Below are positions 26,298 through 33,570 of a stretch of 33,570 nt of DNA, one piece after another. The stretch's first letter is position 1. Each line of letters begins with the position of its first letter. A program made the translations under genes and the position numbers. The DNA comes from Streptomyces regalis (lineage in GTDB: Bacteria; Actinomycetota; Actinomycetes; Streptomycetales; Streptomycetaceae): contig NZ_LLZG01000005.1 in NCBI RefSeq assembly GCF_001509475.1, positions 1 to 33,570 on the forward strand, written 5' to 3'. The notes below the pieces were generated by a model. It searched no databases. It had not been told where the DNA came from and saw only the letters and a program-made list of their open reading frames with translations.

Positions 26298-27854
26298 TCA
26301 CTGGCATTCCTGGCCGCTGTTGATGCACTGGACCACCTGGTTCATCAGGTTCTCGTCCATCACGTTGATGAAGTCGTTGTGGTCCGTGATCGGCTTGTGC
26401 AGCTGCTCCGGGAAACCGTCCACGGCGTACGGGTTCTGCACCTGACCGTTCTCGACGGCCGGGGCAGGTACGTCGTACACCAGGCGGATCTGGAGCTGCG
26501 GGATCGCCTGGAAGCCGTTCGCGCAGCTGCCGTCGGCCTGGACGAACGCCACGTGGTCACGGTGGTTGGCGCTGTCGATGTTCTGTCCGTCCCAGCAGCT
26601 CTGGAAGTTGGACGTGCGCACCACCGAGCTGCCCTCGGGGCAGATCACGTACTTGTCCGTCACCTGCCGGTCCTCGAAGCCGGTGCAGCTGAACGAGGTG
26701 TTGGCGTTGGCGAGGCCGTTGGTGAAGGCCTTGGCGTCACCGGTGATGATGCGCAGGAACTTCGGCATCGCCACGACGTCGCCCTGCTTGTTGCCGACGA
26801 ACTTGATCTCCGCCTGGCTGGCCTCCAGGATCGTGCCGACGTTGCCCTCGGCGCCACCACCGGCCTGGCCGGCGTCGAACTCGTTGGAGCCGTCCTGGAG
26901 ACGGAGCACCGGCCAGTAGTAGGTGGACTTGTCCGCCTGGTTCTGGCACGTGGTGTCCGCGCCTGCCAGGTCCTCGTCGCTGGCGAAGGCGTCGTTGCCC
27001 TGGTTGCCGACGTAGTCGTGCGTGTGGTGCGCGCCGTTGTCGACACCCGGGGCCACGATGATGTTGTCGGAGTTGAACAGGTTGTTCGCGTTGGTACCGC
27101 ACTCCGTGGTGAAGGAGCCGGTGGAGCCGGAGTCACCGTTGGCGGCCAGGCCGTTGGGCAGGTTGCGCGAGTTGGGCTGAACGTTCTCGATGTTGACGAA
27201 GTCGTCGGCCACCGGGCCGTTGCCGGCCTGACCGCCGTTGCCCTCGGGCACCGGGTCCAGACCGTTGTCCTGGCCCTGGTCCTGGCCCTGGTCCTGACCG
27301 TCGTTGTTCTGGTCCTGGTCCTGGTCCTGACCGTCGTTGTTCTGGCCGTCGCCGGCGTTGCCGTCGTTGACCTCCGGCTGCTCGGCCGGGACGCCCTGGC
27401 ACTCGGCCAGCTGGTCGAGTCCCTGCGGCGCCTTCCCGCCCACGCGGTTGATGTTGATGCCGATCCGGTCCAGGGTGGCCACCCGCTTGGACTTCAGCGG
27501 GCCGAGAATGGCGTTGTTGACGAAGCCGGGGTCACCCGCCTGCGCCTGGCGCGTGTCCGCGAGACGCGTGTAGGCATCCGTGATCTGCTTGTCGAGCAGC
27601 GCCAGCTCCTTGGCGACGCCCTGGCGCGCGCTTTCCGGCACGTCCGTCAGCTGCTGGCCGACGTCCGGGCAGTTGATCGTCGCGACCTGGGCGTTCGCGG
27701 ACCTCGTCTGGTTCCACCCAGAGTTGTTGTCCTCATGCGCCGAAGCATAGAAGTTGGCCCATACAAGCCCGCCCCCACCGAGCGCTAGGGCCGCCGTCCC
27801 GGCTATGGCCTTGGTGGCCAGCGGCATCCGGCGTTTTCTTGTGTTGCGTCCCAT
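26298..27854 (-). CDS. Secreted DUF1996 protein
   Basis: 518 aa from ATG 27854, with AGAGGAG before it. A signal or anchor segment lies at about residues 12-35 ([20 protein letters not shown]). Residues 60-155 are a helical part, 164-198 an Asp/Gln/Asn/Gly repeat tract, and 215-518 the DUF1996 domain with [21 protein letters not shown] and NFQSCWDG, motifs shared with fungal and actinomycete secreted proteins. The function is unknown; the conserved histidines suggest a metal or catalytic role. A longer frame reaches 28031 but lacks a good start. It is a single gene between two terminators. Confidence 0.9.
   Translation of the reverse strand: MGRNTRKRRMPLATKAIAGTAALALGGGGLVWANFYASAHEDNNSGWNQTRSANAQVATINCPDVGQQLTDVPESARQGVAKELALLDKQITDAYTRLADTRQAQAGDPGFVNNAILGPLKSKRVATLDRIGININRVGGKAPQGLDQLAECQGVPAEQPEVNDGNAGDGQNNDGQDQDQDQNNDGQDQGQDQGQDNGLDPVPEGNGGQAGNGPVADDFVNIENVQPNSRNLPNGLAANGDSGSTGSFTTECGTNANNLFNSDNIIVAPGVDNGAHHTHDYVGNQGNDAFASDEDLAGADTTCQNQADKSTYYWPVLRLQDGSNEFDAGQAGGGAEGNVGTILEASQAEIKFVGNKQGDVVAMPKFLRIITGDAKAFTNGLANANTSFSCTGFEDRQVTDKYVICPEGSSVVRTSNFQSCWDGQNIDSANHRDHVAFVQADGSCANGFQAIPQLQIRLVYDVPAPAVENGQVQNPYAVDGFPEQLHKPITDHNDFINVMDENLMNQVVQCINSGQECQ
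27262..27362 (-). repeat. Asp/Gln/Asn-rich coding repeat in the DUF1996 gene
   Basis: Short DNA repeats built from CTGGTCCTG and GACCGTCGTTGTT units encode tandem DGQ, NND and DQ blocks. A block of about 25 bases occurs twice. It is likely a flexible linker prone to length change by slippage. Confidence 0.8.
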
Positions 27855-27992
27855 GGAACTCCTCTGACTTCCTTTTTCGGGGGCATCGAGGCGCCCGACA
27901 GGAGTGAAGCGGCTCCCATTCATACGGAGGGCGTCCCAGGGGTGTTCAGTCGTCCCGGAAATTGTTGAGAGGTTCGTGAGAATCTGTGTCCT

Positions 27993-28022
27993 CAACAGCC
28001 CCGGAAACACCGGGAGTTGTTG
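27993..28022 (-). terminator. Imperfect hairpin after the two-component genes
   Basis: CAACA pairs with TGTTG, and CCCGG with CCGGG around AAACA, with bulges between. It lies 35 bases past the response regulator stop on the minus strand and is the best terminator candidate for that operon. Confidence 0.5.
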
Positions 28023-28056
28023 ATCCCGCACGACGGGTGAATGGCCGGGTCCCTTT

Positions 28057-28710
28057 TCACCGGCCGTGGTCGAGATACGCGAGAACCGCCAGCACGCGAC
28101 GGTTGTCGTCGTCCGACACCTCCAGGCCCAGTTTGGCGAAGATATTGGCGGTGTGCTTCGCGATCGCCCGTTCCGTGACGACGAGCCGGTCGGCGATCGC
28201 CGCGTTCGTCCGCCCCTGCGCCATCAGCTCCAGCACCTCCGTCTCACGGGGCGTGAGCCGCGCCAGCGGCTGGTCGTCGGCCGCGCGCCGGGTCAGCAGC
28301 TGCTGGATCACCTGCGGGTCCATCGCCGTGCCGCCCGCCGCGACCCGCCGTACGGCGTCCACGAACTGGTCCGCGTCGAACACCCGGTCCTTCAGCAGGT
28401 ACCCCACCCCGCCGCTGCCGTCGGCGAGCAACTCCCGTGCGTACAGCTGCTCCACGTGCTGCGAGAGCACCAGCACCGGCAGCCCCGGCTTCCTGCGGCG
28501 GGCCTGAAGCGCGCACTGCAGCCCCTCGTCGGTGTTCGTCGGCGGCAGGCGTACGTCGACGACGGCGACGTCCGGCTCCAGCTCGGCCAGCGCGCGGGCC
28601 AGCTCGGGGCCGGTCTCGACGGCCGCCGCGATCTCGAAGTCGTAGGCCTGCAGGAGCCGGACGAGGCCGTCGCGCAGCAGGAACAGGTCTTCGGCTAGGA
28701 CAACGCGCAA
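28057..28710 (-). CDS. LuxR-family (NarL-type) response regulator
   Basis: 217 aa. The receiver domain begins [20 protein letters not shown], with phosphoacceptor Asp52 in AVVDVRLPP. The C-terminal LuxR helix-turn-helix is [20 protein letters not shown] followed by [19 protein letters not shown]. The start is TTG at 28710, preceded five bases earlier by GGAG. That start overlaps the 3' end of the kinase gene by 16 bases, which implies coupled translation. No ATG lies closer in frame. It is the partner of the kinase upstream. The target genes are unknown. Confidence 0.92.
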   Translation of the reverse strand: MRVVLAEDLFLLRDGLVRLLQAYDFEIAAAVETGPELARALAELEPDVAVVDVRLPPTNTDEGLQCALQARRRKPGLPVLVLSQHVEQLYARELLADGSGGVGYLLKDRVFDADQFVDAVRRVAAGGTAMDPQVIQQLLTRRAADDQPLARLTPRETEVLELMAQGRTNAAIADRLVVTERAIAKHTANIFAKLGLEVSDDDNRRVLAVLAYLDHGR

Positions 28711-29978
28711 GGAATCTCCATGGTGACCATGGTGGGACCGCCCGCGGGACTGCTGACGGCGAGGACGCCGTCGAATGTACCCAGTCGCCGCTCGACTCCG
28801 GTGAGGCCCGAACCGGTCCCGATCACCGCGCCGCCCTTGCCGTTGTCCGTGACGGTGATGCGCAGCATGCCGTCGCCTTCGTTCATGTGATGCAGGTCGA
28901 TCCAGATCCGGTCGGCACCCGCGTGCTTGACAGCGTTGGTGAGCACCTCGCTGACCGCGAAGTACGCCGCGGACTCCACGGGCGCCTCCGCACGCCCGGG
29001 CAGCTCCACGTTCACCTCGGTCGCGACCGGCAGCCGCAGCACCAACGCCCTTACAGCGTCGCCCAGTCCGCGCTCGGCGAGCACGGGCGGATGGATGCCG
29101 CGCACGAGGTCGCGCAGCTCGGCGAGTGCGTCGGCCGAGGACCGGCGGGCCTGGGCGACGAGCTGCTTGGCCTTCTCCGGGTCCTTGTCGAGCAGCATCT
29201 CGATCGTCCCGAGGTCCATGCCCATCGCCACCAGCCGCGCCTGGGCGCCGTCGTGAAGGTCGCGTTCGATGCGGCGCAGTTCGGCGGCGGACGTGTCGAC
29301 GGCGTCGCGCCGGGTCTCGGTCAACACCCTTACGCGCTCGGCGAGTTGGGCCTGGGTGGGAGTGAGGACGGCGTGGGTGAGCCGGAAGTGGATCTGGAGC
29401 AGTCGTGCCGTGAGGAAGTGGGCGAAGAAGAGAAGGACGAGGCCGAGGGCTCCGGCGCCGAGCGCGGACGCCTGCCCGGTGACCGGTACGAAGCCGTACC
29501 AGTACGTGCCGCCGCCGGCGTCGGTGAAGACCCGCCACAGCCCCGCCGCCATCGCGAACCCCTCCAGCGGATAGAGGAGCAGCGCGGCCGGCAGCAGCGC
29601 GGTGACGAACCCGGCCGTCATGTCGACCGGCAGCCACCGCAGGTCCCGCCACGTCGCCGGGTCGCGCAGCATCCCGAAGGTGCGGGTCCACGGATTGGCG
29701 CTCTCCGGCAACGGCCGGTACGCCGACGGGATCCGCACCCCGCCCCACTCGGCCGCGAGGACCCGCCGCCAGTTCGCGAACGTCCGCACGCCGGTCAGCA
29801 CATACGGCGTCGTGACGAGGCCGACGCCGATCGGGATGAGCGCGATCGACACCAGGGAGAGGACGAAGCAGAGGACGGCCCCCGGCAGGGACACCAGCGC
29901 CAGCGCAAGCCCCCGCAGCGCGGCGATCCCCATGCCCCGTGCCCTCGAACCACGGCCGCTCTTGTTGTCGTTGGTCAT
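28695..29978 (-). CDS. Two-component sensor histidine kinase, HisKA_3 type
   Basis: 427 aa from ATG 29978; a longer frame to 30053 has no ribosome site. The N-terminal half has about four hydrophobic segments (20-60, 123-148, 172-190) and no large extracellular domain, so it probably senses in the membrane. The dimerisation helix carries the phosphoacceptor His242 in RRIERDLHDGAQARLVAMG. The ATPase domain shows SEVLTNAVKHAGADRIW, TVTDNGKGG and GSGLTGVERRLG. It is coupled to the response regulator gene. The signal is unknown; this kinase group often senses membrane or cell-wall stress. Confidence 0.92.
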   Translation of the reverse strand: MTNDNKSGRGSRARGMGIAALRGLALALVSLPGAVLCFVLSLVSIALIPIGVGLVTTPYVLTGVRTFANWRRVLAAEWGGVRIPSAYRPLPESANPWTRTFGMLRDPATWRDLRWLPVDMTAGFVTALLPAALLLYPLEGFAMAAGLWRVFTDAGGGTYWYGFVPVTGQASALGAGALGLVLLFFAHFLTARLLQIHFRLTHAVLTPTQAQLAERVRVLTETRRDAVDTSAAELRRIERDLHDGAQARLVAMGMDLGTIEMLLDKDPEKAKQLVAQARRSSADALAELRDLVRGIHPPVLAERGLGDAVRALVLRLPVATEVNVELPGRAEAPVESAAYFAVSEVLTNAVKHAGADRIWIDLHHMNEGDGMLRITVTDNGKGGAVIGTGSGLTGVERRLGTFDGVLAVSSPAGGPTMVTMEIPCALS

Positions 29979-30030
29979 GCCGTCAGTCTCGCGGAGGCCG
30001 CAACGGGGGTCACGGGGCCGAGCCCCCGGA

Positions 30031-31071
30031 TCAGGAGGTGGTGCCAGGTACACCCCCGCCGGGCGCCCCCGCCTCGGCCGCGAGCACCTTCGCCTCCACC
30101 TCCGGATCCAGCCCCTTCGAGGTCCGGTCCGGCCGCATGGGCGCCGTGCCGCCGATGTCCCTCAGCCACCGCCAGGTGTCGGCGACAGTCTCCTCGACGG
30201 GCCGGCAGCGCAACCCGGTCGCGACGGCCCGGGACACGTCGGCGCTGTGCAGGGCGTCGTGCATGTCGCTGCCCGGCGGCACCCACACCGGCAGCTGGGT
30301 CCACGGCTCGATGCCCGCCTCCAGGATCACCTCCGGCTCGGTCCAGCGCAGCTCGGCGGCCTCGCCGACCGTGGCCACGCAGGCGTCGAGCAACTCACCC
30401 ATGGTGGCGTGCCCTTGCGGGCTCATCAGGTTGTACGGCCCGCTCAGCTCCTGCTCCACCGCCCCCAGAATCCACTCCGCGAGGTCGCGGATGTCGACGT
30501 ACTGGAGAGGAAGGTCCCGCGGCCCGGGCGCCAGCACGGGACCCCCGCGGGCGATCCGGGTCAGCCACCACGGCAACCGGCCGACGTTCTCGTACGGCCC
30601 GAGGAGCAGTCCGGCCCGCACCAGCACGGAGCGCTCCGCCCCGAACTCCTCGACGGCGGCCAGCTCGCCGCCCCGCTTGTCCCGTGGGTAGTCGGTCTGC
30701 TCCGCGCCGGCCTCGGCGCCCTCGACCAGCGGCGCGTCCTCGCCGTACCCGGCGGGTGGGGCCCACTCGTACACCGAGCAGCTCGACACGTACACATACC
30801 GCGCGGCGCGGCCCCGCAGCAGCCGCGCCGCCTCCTGTACCGCGCGGGGCGCCGCCGACCAGGTGTCGACGACGGCGTCCCACTCGCCGGTGTCCTCGGC
30901 GAGGGCGGCGAGTCCGTCGGACGCGGTGCGGTCACCTTGCAGCAACCGCACCCCGGCCGGGGGTTCGTGCCGCCCCCGGTTGAAGACGGTCACGTCCCAG
31001 CCGCGCCCGAGGGCCGCCTCCACGACGGCCCGCCCGGCGAACTCCGTACCACCCAGCACCAGAAGTCTCAT
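30031..31071 (-). CDS. NAD-dependent epimerase/reductase (extended SDR family)
   Basis: 346 aa. The N-terminal Rossmann motif is LVLGGTEFAGRAVVEAAL, followed by the acidic/basic strand end VTVFNRGRH. The active-site region has YVYVSSCSVYEW and Y-P-R-D-K (YPRDKRGGELAAVEEF), matching YxxxK. The substrate pocket is not identifiable. It is transcribed in the same direction as the kinase pair, 52 bases upstream of the kinase start, and may be co-transcribed. The start at 31071 has only weak Shine-Dalgarno support. Confidence 0.85.
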   Translation of the reverse strand: MRLLVLGGTEFAGRAVVEAALGRGWDVTVFNRGRHEPPAGVRLLQGDRTASDGLAALAEDTGEWDAVVDTWSAAPRAVQEAARLLRGRAARYVYVSSCSVYEWAPPAGYGEDAPLVEGAEAGAEQTDYPRDKRGGELAAVEEFGAERSVLVRAGLLLGPYENVGRLPWWLTRIARGGPVLAPGPRDLPLQYVDIRDLAEWILGAVEQELSGPYNLMSPQGHATMGELLDACVATVGEAAELRWTEPEVILEAGIEPWTQLPVWVPPGSDMHDALHSADVSRAVATGLRCRPVEETVADTWRWLRDIGGTAPMRPDRTSKGLDPEVEAKVLAAEAGAPGGGVPGTTS

Positions 31072-31158
31072 GCCGCCGACTCTGCCCGGTGCGGGCGCGG
31101 GACGGAACAGGACTCTGCCGTCAGCAGAGGGCTTTCGAGGGAGCGGCGGCCGGGCAGG

Positions 31159-31710
31159 TCAACGCCCCGTCGGTGGGGCGTACTTGTAGCCAACCCGCCG
31201 CACCGTCCGGATCGTGTCCCGGTGCTCGGCGCCCAGCTTGCGGCGCAGCCGGGCGATGTGGACGTCGACGGTACGGCCGTCGCCCACATGCCCGTACCCC
31301 CACACCGTGGTGACCAGCTGGTCGCGCGTGTGCACGCGGTGCGGATTGGCCACCAAGTGGGCGAGCAGCTCGAACTCCAGGTAGGTGAGGTCGAGTTCAC
31401 GCCCGTCGACCGCCGCGGTGCGCCGCACGGCGTCGACGCTGACGAGCGGGTCGCCGTCGACGTCACGGGCCGACGGAACCGGCGGCTGCCGGTCGGCCGG
31501 GACGAGCACCAGGTAGCCGATCATCGGCGGCTGCCCCGGGAGCGTGGGCAGGGAGTGCTGGGGAGCGGGCAGCCAGGTGGCACCCGGCGGCAGGAGGTCC
31601 GCGACGTCGATCACCTCGTCCCGGTCCACGGCGCGCAGATGCTGCCGTGAAGCAGCAGCCGGGGAGGGGGAGTTGAGCGTGGCGGTGGAGAGAGAAGGAG
31701 TGGTCGCCAT
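31159..31710 (-). CDS. Winged-helix (OmpR-type) DNA-binding protein without receiver domain
   Basis: 183 aa. The C-terminal 90 residues are an OmpR/PhoB winged helix (LDLTYLEFELLAHLVANPHR, then TVDVHIARLRRKLG and RTVRRVGYKYAPP). The N-terminal 80-90 residues do not show the Asp-based receiver fold. Orphan regulators of this kind respond to other signals or act constitutively. It is 87 bases upstream of the epimerase gene. ATG 31710 has a weak ribosome site; a later start near MIGYLVLV is possible. The targets are unknown, though its closeness to glnII is noted. Confidence 0.85.
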   Translation of the reverse strand: MATTPSLSTATLNSPSPAAASRQHLRAVDRDEVIDVADLLPPGATWLPAPQHSLPTLPGQPPMIGYLVLVPADRQPPVPSARDVDGDPLVSVDAVRRTAAVDGRELDLTYLEFELLAHLVANPHRVHTRDQLVTTVWGYGHVGDGRTVDVHIARLRRKLGAEHRDTIRTVRRVGYKYAPPTGR

Positions 31711-31802
31711 GAGAGGTCAGCTCTTTTCGCGCGAGTCCGTCGGGAAGTCCGTGGGAGACGTACGTCGTTTCGCGCTGGCCGAAGGCCGGGGAGGTTACGG
31801 CT

Positions 31803-31925
31803 TTACAGGGCCCGCGCGTTCACCGCGCGGCAACACACCCGGTCGAAGTCGTCGTGCTGACGGGAAGGCCAGAAGGGCTCGAGGTCATGGCGACCTGTCG
31901 CGGAGTACTTCTGGAAGCTGGCCAT
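31803..31925 (-). CDS. Probable 40-aa protein between glnII and the winged-helix gene
   Basis: A minus-strand frame from ATG 31925 to TAA 31803-31805 encodes 40 residues starting MASFQKYSATGRHDLEPFWP, with later FDRVCCRAVN. The composition is rich in Phe, Trp, Tyr, His and Cys, unlike the Arg/Pro/Ala-rich shadow frames of this genome, and third codon positions are mostly G or C. GGAGG is only one base from the ATG, which is closer than usual, so the start is uncertain. Adjacent cysteines could bind a metal. I do not recognise a family. Confidence 0.55.
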   Translation of the reverse strand: MASFQKYSATGRHDLEPFWPSRQHDDFDRVCCRAVNARAL

Positions 31926-32003
31926 GCCTCCATTGAAGCAGACGCGGGCCCCGCAGGGGACCCGTCGTCTCATCCCTCCAGCCGTTTGTCCCAGGTCAAC
32001 GCG

Positions 32004-32038
32004 GAGGGGGCGCCCACCGTCTCGGTGGGCGCCCCCTC
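32004..32038 (-). terminator. glnII terminator
   Basis: A 16-bp perfect stem (32004-32019 with 32023-32038) around a 3-base loop, 18 bases beyond the glnII stop. Confidence 0.9.
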
Positions 32039-32055
32039 GGGAGCTACTGGGCGGA

Positions 32056-33087
32056 TCAGACCTGGCCGGCCTTCTCCAGCGCGGAGCAGCAGGTGTCGAC
32101 GATCAGGCGCGTCACCAGGTACGGGTCCACGTTGGCGTTCGGACGGCGGTCCTCGATGTAGCCCTTGCCGTCCTTCTCGACCTGCCACGGGATACGGACC
32201 GAGGCGCCACGGTTGGAGACGCCGTAGGAGTACTCGTTCCACGGGGCGGTCTCGTGCAGACCGGTCAGGCGGTCGTCGATGCCGGCGCCGTAGTTCTTGA
32301 CGTGGTCGAGCGGCTTGGAGCCCTCACCGAGCGACTCGCACGCGGTGATGATGGCGTCGTAGCCCTCGCGCATCGCCTTGGTGGAGAAGTTGGTGTGCGC
32401 ACCGGCGCCGTTCCAGTCGCCCTTCACCGGCTTCGGGTCCAGCGTCGCGGCGACGCCGAAGTCCTCGGCGGTGCGGTAGAGCAGCCAGCGGGCCACCCAC
32501 AGGTGGTCGGAGACCTCCAGCGGGGAGACCGGACCGACCTGGAACTCCCACTGGCCGGGCATGACCTCGGCGTTGATGCCGGAGATCGCCAGGCCGGCGG
32601 CCAGGCAGTTGTCCAGGTGGGCCTCGACGACCTCACGGCCGAAGATCTCGTCGGCGCCGACACCGCAGTAGTAGCCGCCCTGCGGGGCCGGGAAGCCGCC
32701 CTTGGGGAAGCCGAGCGGGTAGCCGTCCTGGAAGAAGGTGTACTCCTGCTCGATGCCGAAGATCGGCTCCTGAGAAGCGAACTTCTCGGCGACCTCGGTG
32801 AGCGCGGCACGGGTGTTGGACTCGTGCGGCGTCATGTCGATGTTGAGGACCTCGCACAGGACGAGGATGTCGTCGCCGCCGCGGATCGGGTCGGGGCAGG
32901 TGAAGACCGGCTTGAGGACACGGTCCGAGGAGTGGCCCTCGGCCTGGTTCGTGGAGGACCCGTCGAAGCCCCAGATCGGCAGCGCGTCCAGACCGGCGGG
33001 CTCGCCCGCGATGATCTTCGTCTTGGAACGGAGCTTGGCCGTCGGCTCGGTGCCGTCGATCCAGATGTACTCAGCCTTGAAGGTCAC
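32056..33087 (-). CDS. glnII: Glutamine synthetase II
   Basis: 343 aa with GTG start at 33087, the usual length for Streptomyces GlnII. It makes glutamine from glutamate and ammonia using ATP. Motifs of the eukaryotic-type GSII class are present: WGFDGSSTNQA, IEQEYTFF, GQWEFQVGP, NGAGAHTNFST, NRGASVRIP and EDRRPNANVDPY. I chose GTG over ATG 33096 because AAGGA is spaced properly for GTG but abuts the ATG. Upstream lie GlnR-type boxes, which predict nitrogen-dependent control. Unlike GSI, this form is heat-labile and not adenylylated in known species (family knowledge). Confidence 0.96.
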   Translation of the reverse strand: MTFKAEYIWIDGTEPTAKLRSKTKIIAGEPAGLDALPIWGFDGSSTNQAEGHSSDRVLKPVFTCPDPIRGGDDILVLCEVLNIDMTPHESNTRAALTEVAEKFASQEPIFGIEQEYTFFQDGYPLGFPKGGFPAPQGGYYCGVGADEIFGREVVEAHLDNCLAAGLAISGINAEVMPGQWEFQVGPVSPLEVSDHLWVARWLLYRTAEDFGVAATLDPKPVKGDWNGAGAHTNFSTKAMREGYDAIITACESLGEGSKPLDHVKNYGAGIDDRLTGLHETAPWNEYSYGVSNRGASVRIPWQVEKDGKGYIEDRRPNANVDPYLVTRLIVDTCCSALEKAGQV

Positions 33088-33173
33088 GGGCCACATCCTT
33101 CGGGGGTGGGTCTAGGCGCACTTGCGGGTGCTGCGGCGCTGCGGCACTGAGGCGCCGCTCTTGATGCCCGCGA

Positions 33174-33187
33174 GCCTGTCAACAGGC
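33174..33187. promoter_or_regulatory. Palindrome with -35-like TTGACA upstream of glnII
   Basis: GCCTGT-CA-ACAGGC is an inverted repeat whose minus strand contains TTGACA, a good -35 hexamer. No convincing -10 lies at the right distance. It directly abuts the GlnR boxes. Confidence 0.35.
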
Positions 33188-33188
33188 G

Positions 33189-33226
33189 ATTTCCCGGCCG
33201 TTGCTCGAATGTGAACCCCGTGTTAC
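33189..33226 (-). promoter_or_regulatory. GlnR operator, four boxes with 11-base spacing
   Basis: On the minus strand GTAAC-n6-TTCAC-n6-GCAAC-n6-GAAAT occurs with exact 11-base periodicity, matching the gTnAC-n6-GaAAC repeated pattern of Streptomyces GlnR sites. It lies 102-139 bases upstream of the glnII start, consistent with activation under nitrogen limitation. Confidence 0.8.
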
Positions 33227-33385
33227 CTGGTGGTGGTGTGGCGCGACTCACGCTGTGAGCGGTCGCACTAAGTCGATACGGCGACATCCGGCGCCGCCGG
33301 CCGGCGTGGTCCGGTGGCTCGTATGCGATGGGAATGAGACACCGGACCGCACGCACCCGCACCCGCGTACGGCGGGAAGGGGACG

Positions 33386-33480
33386 TGCCGGGGGGTGTCC
33401 GCCCGCAGCGGCGGGCGTCAACGGACAGCACCTCTTGCCCGACGGCAACCGCCCGACCGAGGACGGACACCCCCCCCGGC
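33386..33480. repeat. Long inverted repeat near right edge
   Basis: GGGGGGTGTCCG (33390-33401) and CGGACACCCCCC (33464-33475) are perfectly complementary, and outer GCC/GGC bases extend the arms with a small offset in the C run. The 62-base interior contains its own hairpin (GCCCGC-AGCG-GCGGGC, 33401-33416). It may be a structured leader, an element end or an assembly artefact. Confidence 0.5.
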
Positions 33481-33570
33481 GCGGCCCCGACCCACCCACC
33501 GCCCGCAGGCGCTACGCGCACCCCCACGCAGCGACACAGGCCGCCGCAGGCATCCGACGCGCACCCCCAC

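Larger units (their letters stand above)
33088..33570. other. glnII control region and unresolved right edge
   Basis: 483 bases with no gene I can defend. From 33088 to 33230 it is the glnII leader and promoter (palindrome at 33174-33187, GlnR boxes at 33189-33226). From 33334 a plus-strand frame (MRHRTARTRTRVRREG...) runs off the window, but it is Arg/Thr/Pro-rich. A more protein-like stretch (GVNGQHLLPDGNRPTEDGHP) sits in another frame from about 33414. A real gene with a frameshift or sequencing error is possible. Confidence 0.4.

Noticed and set aside
27262..27362. Tandem DNA repeats that might suggest a CRISPR array
   Set aside because: The units are short, adjacent without unique spacers and in frame with a secreted protein; no cas genes are nearby.
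31854..32300. Plus-strand frame between the winged-helix gene and glnII
   Set aside because: It overlaps the glnII 3' end and terminator in antisense and is Arg/Ser/Gly-rich; the minus-strand 40-aa frame is far more protein-like.
33088..33096. ATG start for glnII nine bases upstream
   Set aside because: The Shine-Dalgarno sequence directly touches this ATG, while GTG 33087 has proper spacing and gives the family's usual 343-aa length.
33084..33527. Minus-strand 147-codon frame upstream of glnII
   Set aside because: It runs through the GlnR boxes and the glnII start and lacks any motif; most likely chance.

Overview
The window is high-GC actinomycete DNA with GC-rich third codon positions, GTG and TTG starts and GlnR- and MalR-type control sites. 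Gene content and order (malR, malE, malF, malG, aglA, then secreted amylases, ending at glnII) match the Streptomyces maltodextrin/starch locus, which from memory corresponds to about SCO2233 down to SCO2210 of S. coelicolor. The assignment to Streptomyces is an inference from these features.

Region by region. 1-139: poly-G edge and the 5' end of a truncated minus-strand gene. 282-6887: MalR repressor, divergent from malEFG (sugar-binding lipoprotein and two permeases, no ATPase) and the intracellular alpha-glucosidase gene aglA. 6938-10089: a two-gene minus-strand islet, a 153-aa protein and an 897-aa membrane-spanning STAND/NB-ARC-type ATPase. Both carry near their N-terminus a RHIM-like motif of the kind described as bacterial amyloid signalling sequences. 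10424-11800: secreted alpha-amylase. 12012-14022: a small accessory islet of an XRE-TPR regulator and three small proteins. 14569-19983: a very large secreted amylopullulanase with two GH13 catalytic modules and tandem CBM41 domains. 20102-23104: a tautomerase-like protein, a TetR regulator, a 2Fe-2S flavoprotein reductase and a ferritin-like (PF10118-type) protein. 23193-27854: a sigma-like membrane protein, a TPR protein, a lipoprotein and a secreted DUF1996 protein. 28057-31710: a two-component pair, an SDR-type epimerase and a winged-helix regulator without a receiver. 31803-33087: a probable 40-aa protein and glutamine synthetase II with an upstream GlnR-box array.

The genes combine into a starch pathway. 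The secreted amylase and amylopullulanase cut starch, and probably pullulan, to maltodextrins. MalE captures these, and MalFG imports them with an ATPase encoded elsewhere (MsiK in known Streptomyces). AglA then releases glucose in the cytoplasm. CTTGCA-type half sites lie in front of malR/malE, the amylase gene, the pullulanase gene and, as a single half, aglA, which is consistent with one MalR regulon.

The most novel part is the STAND/small-protein pair set into this starch cluster. Shared RHIM-like motifs, overlapping stop and start codons, a predicted membrane span and a cysteine-rich C-terminal domain suggest a prion-like NLR signalling unit that might sense something outside the cell. 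This is inference from sequence only.
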